Positions 1 to 9,889 of a DNA stretch of 64,000 nt are shown here, in pieces (the stretch's first letter is position 1; each line of letters opens with the position of its first letter). The stretch is from Torreya grandis. Taxonomy: Eukaryota > Streptophyta > Pinopsida > Cupressales > Taxaceae. Both the position numbers and the translations under genes were made by a program. The stretch lies in NCBI GenBank assembly GCA_037957365.1, contig JARHVA010000397.1, positions 2,102,501 to 2,166,500 of the forward strand. The letters run 5' to 3'. Under the pieces are notes generated by a model. That model was not told where the DNA came from. It did not search any database and saw only the letters and a list, made by a program, of their open reading frames with translations.

Positions 1-1760
1 ATCTAATGGTGAGTGAGCATTCATATAGATTGATAAAATGGTGAGCATTGATCATTAAATATTAGGTTGATCCATAGAGATCGATGCAGTGTGTAGAGTC
101 AACATTATGAGATTACACGAGATGAGGTTAAAGTGGTTGTTTAACATTTGGATTTAGAAAACTACGTATTAATGTTCTAAACAGATCAATGGTGTGAGAT
201 TGATCTAAATCTGAGATGACACAAGATGTGAGAAAAGTTTTTGAAGTTTAACTATGACCATTACTATTCAAATATTTTAATTTAACATAGGGAAAGACTA
301 GTGTCTAGTTTTTAGACCATAACTTTTGATAGAAGTCAAATTTGATATTATAATAAAAATCAAAGTGGTAGATTAATTTGAGGTGCATTTGAAAATATAG
401 ATTAGAAGATATGAAAGTTTTTACATACATATTTATTAAGGTTCAAATATGACTTTGTATTTGTGAATGGACTGTAAGTCACCCAAGAAGAGTATTTGAG
501 CTCATGTAGATGATGTTTTGATGTTTCATGGTGAATTGGCTATTAGGGAGTGTTGTAAATTCCATGGGAATGCTCTATGAGTATTTTAGAGGTGTGGTCA
601 ATCTATCTTGAGTATTAAAAATGCTTAATAAGTTGACTATATATTTGATAATGGTGTTCCTATGTATAAGGTCTCTGTTTGAGTCATTTGAGCATACATA
701 GAGGTGAGATAAGGTTATTGTGATAATTTCAGAATGTCATAGGGGACATAGGGATTGGACCTATGTATTTTTAAATGGTCCTATGTTCTTAATTTTCTCA
801 GAGATGTATCAAAAAGGTGAATGAGTCTCCATATGACCTAAAAGTGACTTAGGCCTATTTGAAAGCATGTTGTGCTTAAGTGTGACCTATGTGAGATGCC
901 TTAAAGGTGAAGGCATGTATTGTGGCCAAAAAGGATTATTATAGACTTGATAATTCATTATTTCTCTATATATAGTGGAACCAAATGTTTTGGGTTCTAA
1001 AATTTTATGTGTGAGACTTTGATGTGGAAGATTTGAGAGAGTTAGAGAGTGAAGGAAAGTAGAGGAGAGTGAGAGTTCCCAAATATTTAGTTGATGAGAA
1101 AAAGATTAAGAATTATGTATATGATCTATAGATCATGTTTCAAATGATAGTATGGTGTTTTTTCAGCATGAAGTTTTATGAAGAGATTTGAGTGTGCATA
1201 TGAGGATTATTTGAGTGAAGAAGGAGAGAGATTATGGCATGCCTATGAAAGAGGCTTGTTTAATAAAGATAGAGAGGTTATGTAGAGGTCAGATAATTAA
1301 GAGGTTCATTATTAGGTGTAGAAGACATCAGTTGTAAGGTGGTAGTGTTCTTTTCAAGGAGGGTCTAAAGGACTTGATATTCCTTAGGGGCAATTGCTCC
1401 TTATGAAATAGGGTTTCACTAAAGACCTTTGATAAAAATTACTTTATCAAGGTTATAGGCCAGAAAGACCTGATCAAAGGTTCTTGATCAGAAGGACTTG
1501 ATCAGTCTATTATTTGTGATCATATTATAAGATATTAGTCCATGTGTTTATATGCTTGAGAGTGGGTTTTATTCCCTAAGAGGGTTTCCCACATAGATAT
1601 TGTGTTGTATATGTGATCTTGCATTATGTTCATTGTTCATTGATATAAATGATCTGTATTCTTCATGAATGATTGTATTAAATGCTTAAGTAGTTGAAAG
1701 GGTTTGAAAATTGAATTGGATTGTTTTCCATCATTAATTCTCCCCCCTATGAGTGGATTG
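1..1760 (+). repeat. LTR-like sequence, probably Ty1/copia
   Basis: No coding frame is visible here. The stretch carries a TATA-like element near 966 and, near 1561-1610, a 'gggtttcccacatag' block of the kind often seen in the R/U5 part of plant copia LTRs. AATAAA-type signals occur near 1260 and 1778. I see no second copy in the window, so it cannot be proven to be an LTR; it could be a solo or truncated LTR cut by the window edge. The left boundary is outside the window. Confidence 0.33.
961..985 (+). promoter_or_regulatory. TATA-like core promoter in LTR-like DNA
   Basis: The sequence ctctatatatagtgg matches a plant TATA box and sits in LTR-like DNA, where a retroelement promoter would be expected. 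In AT-rich DNA such matches arise by chance, so this is only a candidate. Confidence 0.25.
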
Positions 1761-2399
1761 TACCTCTGAAAAGGTTTTTTTAATAAAGATAGAGTTAATT
1801 TTGTGTTATAATTCCTTAATTACCAATGGGTCAAGGTAAATAATTAACATCCTATATGACTTATCTATCCCTATGAGATTATTGATTGGAAGTGGGATAT
1901 GATCTATACAATGTTTTTGATATCTAATGTATTGAAGAGGACCCAATAAACCCAATACTCATAATTGAAAGGGTGACCTAGCCCCTAGTCCTCAAGATTT
2001 GTTCCTACCCCTGAGCCTCAACACATCACAATATACTTGATAAGAATTAAACTTGAGACCTGGGAGACTGAAGTCATTGATTCCATCTACTTGAGCTAAC
2101 CCTTGGGGATATATGGATTTTATTATTAGTATTTCAAATTATACATACTTCCATGATTTAATTATGGTAATCCTCAATAAATTGACCAAAATGGCCCAAT
2201 TATTTATTAGGGGCCTCAACTTGGTATAAATATGAGTAATAGTAAGTATGTACATGTTTATTGTTACATGGGATATTTACCAATATGGGAGGGTTGTATA
2301 GTAATGCATAGACTGATTTTAAGAAAATGAGCAAGGATTTTAGTTTTTTATAATGATGGAAAGATGTACATGGAACTATACATAATTTCATTTAACTAT
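1761..2399. other. no recognised feature
   Basis: This is AT-rich DNA without a convincing frame on either strand. The 63-residue minus-strand open frame at 2200-2391 has no family resemblance and is most likely chance. Confidence 0.4.
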
Positions 2400-3010
2400 G
2401 GGATAATAAATTTTTTTGTTTAGTGCTTGAGTTGTAGTAAGGTGGTATAAAGATTTGTGTAGCATAGAGAGCAATAAAAAGGTTATCTAAAGGCATTATA
2501 AGAACTTTTTAAACCACATATGTTATAATAAATTAGTGTTATCTATGTATTTGTGGGACTATGACACATATATACTATAGAGTGTTACACATTGTTCATT
2601 TGGTTAATAGTTGGTGCTATAAAATTATTCTATAATGTAGATGTTACAAGTGAAGTTTTTGTTATAAGACACAGTTATTTGAATGAATACATAGACTAGA
2701 GATTAGATTTCACATGATATGTGTAACAAGGTTTTATAAGTTTTGAATACACATGGTGAAGTGTGTGCATTGTAATATGAATTAAATTTATATATGAAGG
2801 TTAAAAAAATTTGAGTTAATCATAAAATTGTAAGACATAGTTTATGTTTTAATTCAAGTAGGCTTTGTTTTCAGCTTTTTACTCGAAAGGGTTTCCATGG
2901 TGAAATTCACCATTTTATCTATGATTATAATTATCTTTTTCAATTTTATATTTACATTATAAAAATTATTATCTATCTTAGATTAATTTGAATGAATTTA
3001 ATCACTACAT
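2400..3010 (+). repeat. 3' part of a Ty1/copia LTR
   Basis: This stretch lies directly upstream of a mutated copia primer-binding site and a copia gag start, so its end near 3009 (…actaca) should be the 3' end of a 5' LTR. A 'gggtttccatggtg' block near 2889 resembles the common copia R/U5 block. The 5' edge is not defined. It may be older and different from the LTR-like DNA at 1-1760. Confidence 0.45.
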
Positions 3011-3011
3011 T

Positions 3012-3023
3012 TAGTATCAAAGT
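3012..3023 (+). other. copia primer-binding site (mutated)
   Basis: The twelve bases tagtatcaaagt differ from the usual plant copia site for initiator tRNA-Met (TGGTATCAGAGC) by three transitions only, two G-to-A and one C-to-T. The position, just after an LTR-like end and about 90 bases before a gag start, fits. The match pattern is seen directly; that it once primed cDNA synthesis is inferred. Confidence 0.6.
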
Positions 3024-3113
3024 TTGGTTGTAAATCTATATATAAGTTGGAATAGTTCTCAATAAGTTATTTCCATATAGTTGTATTTTATGTGAGAATC
3101 TTGTGTGAATAAG

Positions 3114-3420
3114 ATGAATGGAAGAACCAAATTTGAAATTGACAAATTCAATGGTCAACATTTTAAATGTTGAAGGCTTAATATGGAAGATCTATTATTA
3201 CATAGATACTGATGGATTTTTATAGAAGTCACCACACCTAATATAATGAAACTATTAGAGTGATATAATTTTGATATGAAACCATGAAGTTGAATAAAAA
3301 TATGTATGTTATATTAATTTATACTAAATTTATTAGTTGAAAATACTATGAATATTTTGAGGGATATTTTTATATTTTAAGAATGTTTACAAAATACTAT
3401 ACATCTAAGGATGAATCAAA
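3114..3420 (+). pseudogene. gag: Ty1/copia gag, N-terminal fragment
   Basis: The ATG at 3114 opens a frame reading MNGRTKFEIDKFNGQHF, followed by a tryptophan-containing helix motif (CWRLNMEDLLLH). This matches the start of plant copia Gag, the capsid protein (retrotran_gag/UBN2 type), whose usual pattern is KFEIEKFdGknF..W…L. Further on, YNFDMKP.S.IKICMLY matches the 'W.elD.kAl.tI.lcL.d' block. Stops at several codons and at least one frame change make it non-functional. The element breaks off near 3420, where minus-strand LINE-side sequence begins; protease, integrase and RT are missing. Family assignment is fairly sure, the end is not. Confidence 0.6.
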
Positions 3421-4540
3421 AATTAAAACAGCTAAAGTCCTTAAAATAACTAAAATATAAATTTTTAGAGTAAAAATAAAACAAATGTTATTAAAATATT
3501 AATAAAACCAAAAGCTAAGAAAAAAAAATGAACAAAAAAAATGCAATATTAAGCTTTCCATAATAGGTCACAACTAAATATTATCAGCTTCCTCAATTTT
3601 AACATCACCATGATTTTCCTATATAATAAAGTATTTAGAAATAAGTCCCTCAGATCATGTAGCCTGATTAGGTCACAATTTTCCACTTACAATCTCTATG
3701 GTTTTGTTAAATGGAGTAAAAATATTTTATTGACAAAGAAGTCATCTCATATTGGATTATAGACATAATTCAATAGTTCATCCATTTCCAATCTACTACC
3801 AATGTAAATAAATTTATAAATCCTAAGATCTAATTCAATTATGTTAGTTTAAATCATCCTACCCACATTTTATTTTAGATCAATCCCATAGTTACCCATA
3901 TGCCCTCCACTAATAGGTTCTAAAGATCAAGGAGAATCAGTCTCACATCCATAATTTTTTATTTTTATCTTCCCATCTTCTAATCTCCTAAAAGACTCTC
4001 ATTACTATGAATTGAAATATTTTTTTATTTCTACATATATTGAGGGGAAGCCTATAGATTTGAAATTATATCCCTATTATCTCTATCCATATCATCTTTA
4101 GCTCTTTTTTTAGAATAAATTTTTTTAACAAGTATATGGTCTAGATTGTCATCCTCTATAAAGTATGATTATTTAATATTTTCTAATTCATATTCAATAA
4201 TAAATACACCTATAGATAATTAAGGTTCCTCTAGTTAGGTAGAGGGCACAATCTTAGGTATATGCTTATGTCCAAAAAAATTAAATGTGATTTTGAACAT
4301 GTTGGTTTTGAGGAACTTTTACATTTCAGATTGAGGCATCTTAAACTGAAGGTAAATATACAAGGAAAAAATATTAATTATAAATTATATTTATAAGTTA
4401 GCAATAACCCTATCCTTAAATTGAGAAACCTCTAAATTTATTTATTTCCATAGAAACAAAAAAAAGTGGAAAAACTAGTCAAAATTTATGAAAAAATGCA
4501 CAAAAATTCATCTTGGCACACACATAACCAAATGAAATAT
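3421..4540 (-). pseudogene. decayed coding-like sequence downstream of LINE zinc finger
   Basis: Read on the minus strand, one frame from about 4320 to 3750 gives a long stretch with stops at codons that could come from CAA/CAG or TGG (for example SIGVFIIEYELENIK, then a stop, then SYFIEDDNLDHILVKK). It is rich in lysine and acidic residues and follows the LINE zinc finger by about 250 bases. I do not recognise it. It could be the 3' end of the same LINE, ORF1 of a second LINE, or chance. No poly-A tail marks a LINE end here. Confidence 0.3.
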
Positions 4541-4554
4541 TAAACCAAGATACA

Positions 4555-4665
4555 TCACTTAAAAACACATAAGACCAAATATTTAAACAATTCTTCCAAA
4601 CTATAACACAATAATGACACTTAGTAAAAATATGTTAAATAGTTTCCAACTAGCCACAAAATAAA
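4555..4665 (-). pseudogene. LINE C-terminal zf-RVT zinc finger remnant
   Basis: On the minus strand FCG, a stop, LETI, a stop, HIFTKCHYCVIVWKN fits the plant LINE zf-RVT pattern C..C….ET..Hlf..C…..vW. The first pair of cysteines is only half kept. The position, about 900 bases after the RT, agrees with L1 layout. Confidence 0.6.
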
Positions 4666-4933
4666 TAAAAATGTTTACCCAAGACAACCTTAAGTAGCAC
4701 ATTACCAAGAAAAAGGTTGATATAAAAAATAAACCATATAAAACATGGATTTTAAGGATCAATAAAGGAATACCAATCACATCAATCCTAAAATTTTATC
4801 TATAAAAAGGATCACACATAGCCCACTTATGATTAAGGTTAAGGTATAAACTTTTGGTAAAAAGAGCTACTTATATAATTTTTTCTATATTAATTATGTA
4901 AAATTATATTAATACATTTTATAGTCAACCAAA

Positions 4934-4936
<3 letters not shown>

Positions 4937-4992
<56 letters not shown>
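4937..4992. repeat. (CA)28 microsatellite
   Basis: A pure CA dinucleotide run of 56 bases. It lies inside the LINE remnant, between the RT and the zinc finger. Purity suggests it is younger than the surrounding decayed coding DNA. Confidence 0.97.
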
Positions 4993-4995
<3 letters not shown>

Positions 4996-5559
4996 GAATA
5001 GAATTTGCAATAATATTAAATTTCCTATGTTGAAAAAACAAGATTTGAAATATGTTCTTAATAGTAGTCCAAGAATCCCAACATTTCTATGAGAATAGAT
5101 CATTAAAGGTCCTCAAGCCCTTATAAAATCAATAAAAATAAGAAAATATCCCATTATAGACAAAAAAAAATATATTTAATTTGAGGTTTCACCAAATGGA
5201 TTTATAACCCTAAAACCTTGACCCCAACCTATTGATTACATGTTTCACAATAACTAAATGTTTAACTAAAACCCATTCTTCCATATTGACTAGAAAATGG
5301 GAGAACCCACAACCTTAATAGAGAAAGATCTAGTTAAGAGTTAGATATATATATTCCTTTCCATTTATACTTATCTTTAGGGAAGCCTCTCAAAATATTG
5401 TACCTAACAAGTATTTTCTAAGGCTCATCACCTTTTAGAGTTATAATGATCCATTTAACAAGTGTAATGCCCTGTATTCTCAAATCCTTTAAACCACTAG
5501 CCTCAAAATTACTTGGCTTAAAATAGATTACCCAAGCCATTGCATCTATTTTTATGTTA

Positions 5560-5718
5560 CCTTAACCATCTAAACAAAAAACATTTACAATGATATTATG
5601 TGATAGGTTAATGTATGACTTATTTAATAACTAGAAATTATCATAATATATGTTTTAATAAGAGATTTTTTTAGCAAATTTGGATTCTACTAGGCAAAAA
5701 AAGAATATGATGGTGCCA

Positions 5719-5811
<93 letters not shown>

Positions 5812-6620
5812 TCTATAATAATCCACTCCCACATTTGTTTAAAAGAGGGAGAGAGTACCAAAAAAATACCCAAATATCTAACCATGTGATTTGGACCTTT
5901 CCACATCCACCCAAATTCATCTAGCTATGTAAGAGGTCTTTCCTCCTAACCAATCATAAAATATTTCTGCATAGAAACTCTTGATCTAGAATTAGAATAA
6001 TAAATATCCAATCTAGAAGACACTTTCTAGATGTTTTCATTTTCTAATAGAGTAAATAGATAAGTATCATCATTAAACAACACATCCAATAACTCAAAAT
6101 TATCTATAAATGGGAGACCTTCAATAGGGGGATGCACATAAGCATTTTTTAAATAAATAATGTAAATCTTCAACAATAATGAAAAATAATGAGGAGGTAG
6201 AGGGAAACATTTTCTAATATATCATTGAAGAATAATTGAATCAATTTTTCCCCATTAATTTCAATTACAATTAAGGCAAATTTAAACAATAAACTAATCA
6301 TTAGACAAAATATTAAATGAAAACCAAAAGATCTCGACATAATGTCAATGAATGACCACTCAATTATATCATAGGACTCTTCAAAATCTAGAAGAATCAT
6401 CCCCACCTTATGATTATAATTTTCATCCCATTGCATCCCATCCCAGCTATAAAAAAGGTTCTCAATGATATATCTCCCTTTCATAAAACCAATTTGAGTG
6501 TGTGAAAGAATACTAGGGAGTAGAGAAGAGAGTATCTTCAAAATAATCTTGGCAAGGATTTTAAAGGAGACATTTAAGATTGTGATTGGAATCCAATTTT
6601 TAACTTGTTTTTTATCCCAT
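5560..6620 (-). pseudogene. LINE ORF2 reverse transcriptase domain remnant
   Basis: The clearest block is an open stretch at 6541-6170. It reads ILSHTQIGFMKGRYI, then VGMILLDFEESYDIIEWSFI, which are the 'QtGFvkGRyI' and 'lDFeKAYDri.W' RT motifs of plant L1; the first catalytic aspartate is kept. Just upstream NWIPITILNVSFKILAKI matches 'NWRPItLlNv.YKilaK'. Downstream, a stretch near 6080-6040 reads FNDDTYLFTLLENE and corresponds to the 'ADDT' block with the alanine changed. VRYLGIFLVLSPS near 5880 fits the 'i.YLGiplg' motif. Stops, frameshifts and a trinucleotide expansion inactivate it. Confidence 0.8.
5719..5810. repeat. (ATT)n microsatellite within LINE RT
   Basis: About 30 pure ATT repeats sit inside the decayed RT frame, just after the VRYLGI block. 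On the minus strand the run reads as poly-isoleucine or poly-asparagine in frame, so it produces long false open frames on both strands; none is a gene. Confidence 0.97.
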
Positions 6621-7739
6621 TATTTATGGATAAGTTTAATAATCCCCCATTATTCTCAAGGCCAAGGGATCCAACTTTTATAACTTCCTTAAAAACTCTA
6701 AGGCAATCAGCAAAAATCTAGTTCTTGTTAACTTCATAAAATTTGGTAGGAAAACCATATATTTCAAGGGATTTATCCAAATTAAGGGATTAAACACCAA
6801 TCATAACTTCATCCAAATATATCTCAGTATCTAATAAAATATCTTGTTCAGAGGACACCTTTTTGGGAATACAACTGGCACAAATATTTCTATTATGGTT
6901 AATCTGTTGGTTAAAGAATGCATCCTCAAATTCACTTAAATATTTATTTACCATACTAATAATCTCAATTTTATAGAACTTTTACTTTCTATGTTTAGGT
7001 TTGAGTAATCTAAAAAAGAATTTAAAACATTTATCACAAAACTTGAGCTAAGTCATCTTGGCTCTAATTTGAGTACCTATATTAAAATACATTTAGTTTA
7101 GCCTAATCTAATGTTTAATCATATTCATGTTAAAAATAATATCATCATTGAAGGGGTCATTATATAGATAATTTTAAACATTAACCATATTTTAATAATT
7201 ATCCCTAAAAATTTTACTTCTTTTTATAGATTTGGTTTCTCCAAAACTTCTCATTAATTGTTTATTCAGATCAATACAATTGTTCCAACTAACAATACTT
7301 GAATAAGACTCATACAAAAAATTTCTAATATTCCATGAAACTTTAATACCATATTTCCATTCCATATCATTCAAGTGAGAAACAATTAGCTTAAATAGGC
7401 CTTTCTAATCAGGCTTACTTAAATCAACATCATTTTTGACGTAAATAAGTATCACAATGGGATTGTGATAAAAAAATATTAAATGGAAGTACACTAAAAA
7501 TGTTTCCTTTATCCACCCTATACACACTAAACAATTCCTTTTTTAGATAGAATATATCAATCCTATAATAAACACTTTTAGTTTTGGCTTGATTGTTACA
7601 CCATGTAAAAAATATTCTTTTCTATACATTTTACCATTTTAAGGGTTCAAATAACTTAGAAATACACTTAATCTTAAACCAAAAGAATAATTCATTACCT
7701 TTAAAAAAAATGAGGTTCCCCTCCCTGTTTATCTTATCT

Positions 7740-8125
7740 CTCCTATATCATATTAAATTCCACCCAAATTATATAAGGGATATCTTTCATATTTGAGGTA
7801 AGTCAATTCCACAAATCTATTCTCTCCCTATAATAATTAGGAGCACACACATTGCACACCCAAAATTTTTGTTTTTTATGAGTGAGGAAAATCCTTAACT
7901 CTTTAATATGGTGAGGACCCATGTTCCACAATAGAATCATACCATTAATTATTTTTAATAATATAAGTACTACCCTTCCCTCTATAATGGCTAGTAGAAA
8001 AGTTCACTGATTAATTCCACACAAAATTGGGAACAAAATCAATCTTAGTACCAACTTCCATAACTTATTGTAGAAAAATGAAATCAATTTTATCTCTTAT
8101 GTTAGTAGAGGTTCCTATAAATTCC
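7740..8125 (-). pseudogene. LINE ORF2 endonuclease domain remnant
   Basis: On the minus strand the text KIDFIFLQ, a stop, VMEVGTKIDFVP matches the 'pDiifLQEtk' segment of APE-like LINE endonucleases, with the glutamate codon after LQ now a stop. Further on, CNVCAPNYYRERIDLW followed by PYIIWVEFNM matches 'vYaPn…Re.lW…' and the 'GDFN' catalytic block. In that block GD has become VE, so the metal-binding aspartate is lost. Confidence 0.72.
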
Positions 8126-8179
8126 CATAAAAAATGTTAAAGTTTGTGTGTGTGAATTAAATTACAAATTTAGAACTCA

Positions 8180-9880
8180 TATGGGGATATGAAAAATTAG
8201 TTTATTCATTTTGTTCATACATAGTGAATATTTAGAGAAATGTAGAATAAAATGTAGATAATATTCATTATAGTTATATTAATAATTAGAATAAAATAAA
8301 ATAGAGGATAAATGATCAAAAATTAAATATGTAATACATTTTAAATAACCCTTAACAAATATATCTATTAATCTCTCATAACTTAGAATTTTGTTCATTT
8401 AAAATTTTACAATATTTATAGAGCAAGGAGGCTTTTATGATTCATATTTCAAACCTTTAATTTCTCTCCCAAAAGAGTATTTTAATATTATAAAAACATT
8501 TGATATACAATCATGTGTTGAATACATAAAAAATTATATACATTATATAAACATTATACATCTGTCATTCATACATACTCTATAATTTCATATTCCAAAC
8601 CTTTAATTTCTCGAATAGGGGCCCATTTAAGAATGAAACAAACTAGTTATGGTGTGAAAATAATTTATTAATTCTTATCATGTGATGAACAATTATAGGA
8701 TTTCCCAAGAATTCATATGCCCAAGTTTCTAGTTAAGAATAGTTTCCTTAACGACAATAATATTTGACAATGCCCTATTTATCTAGGTTTTTGTTGTTTA
8801 ATTTTCTCAGCCTAACCTATTAATGGTTTTCAAAAGTTTCCTAAGTGTGAAAGTTCTCTAAGTTTGTGCCTAACATTATTATGTTCAACACTTTTTTGCA
8901 ATATTTTTACTTTGCACATAAGTTCCTCAGAACTTTGGTCTATTAGGTATTCTACACAAACTCAAACATCTTGGAGCTTCATAGTCCTTTTTTTAACTTG
9001 GTGAACTTTTAAACTTAAATATTTAGAGAAATTAGTGCCATACAGTGACAACCCACTAAACCACAACTATTCAAACACTTATAAAATTTTAAAAGACTCC
9101 TAGGTAAGCATATCATAGGGATGTTTCTAGGTGTCATAATCCCATTAACTTGGTGACTGATAAGATCAAATTTTTAGTATTCAAAAATTTAGAGAAAGCA
9201 GAGTAGTGACAACCATCCATGTTCATAATCCTATGGGAACATTGCTATCAAAACATTCCAAAAGTTTATATATCTTGTAGGGAAGTAGAACATTGGTATG
9301 ATGACATGTATCATCATCCCACTCACTCAGATTATATGCAAATATAAAACATGGTATGATACCCATGGGGAGAGTAAGATCACAATATTTTGTAAGTGTC
9401 ACCATCCCATAGGCTCAAGGTAGTAATAAACATATAAAAAATTAGATAAATATCCATAAGGCATCGAGGAGGTCAAATTTCACCATGTGTCCCTATAACT
9501 ATGTAAGGGTCTAGCAACAACAAGGTAACACTTCTAGGAGAAATGGAAAGTTGAAAAGTGTCAGAGAAAGGATGATGAAGTACTCAAATAAAATAAGGAA
9601 AATCCACTTATAAGTAGGTTTAGAAAAAGGATGACACATCACAAATAAAATTTAAAATATGAAAATAGAAAAAATAGAAAAGGAGCCAAAGTTGTTAGAG
9701 CTATTAATCCACATGAATTAGCTAATTGCATTCAATTTAACAAAGTAAGTGAATCTAAGAGGTAATATATACAATCATACAAGTTAATGGAAATCACATT
9801 TCCATTAAATTAGTGACTAAAAACACAAATTCAAAATCCATTTTTAAACCAAGCATACACACAATCCCAGAGAGCTAGAA
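8180..9880 (+). repeat. LTR of Tat-like copy A1
   Basis: This DNA matches, with many substitutions and indels, the stretch at about 47320-49445. Shared blocks include 'taggggcccattt' (8617 and 48171) and the part before ORF1. In both places ORF1 follows directly, and at 47.3 kb it also follows an integrase end, so it behaves as an LTR. The A1 copy is shorter (about 1.7 against 2.1 kb). The start near 8180 abuts the LINE endonuclease remnant, so A1 may have inserted into the LINE. Boundaries are approximate. Confidence 0.5.
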
Positions 9881-9889
9881 CTTGAGTAT

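Larger units (their letters stand above)
4550..8130 (-). pseudogene. L1-type LINE ORF2 (endonuclease, RT, zinc finger)
   Basis: ORF2 of a non-LTR retrotransposon, the enzyme that nicks target DNA and copies the element RNA. Reading the minus strand downward, the order is: APE-type endonuclease (about 8125-7740), a linker with the block RAKMT.LKFCDKCFKFFF (about 7050), the region before RT with IDGFPTEFYE-like text now reading LEIYGFPTKFYE (about 6765), RT (6620-5560), and a C-terminal zf-RVT finger (about 4665-4555). The order and motifs match plant L1 elements, whose ORF2 is about 1200-1300 residues. Many stops and frameshifts disable it. The 5' side is cut close to 8130-8180, where the Tat-like LTR of copy A1 begins, so ORF1 is absent. 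Family call is firm. Confidence 0.82.

Noticed and set aside
5655..5906. Open frames of 69 and 83 residues on both strands with long isoleucine runs
   Set aside because: They are translations of the ATT microsatellite; only the flanking part on the minus strand is a real LINE remnant.
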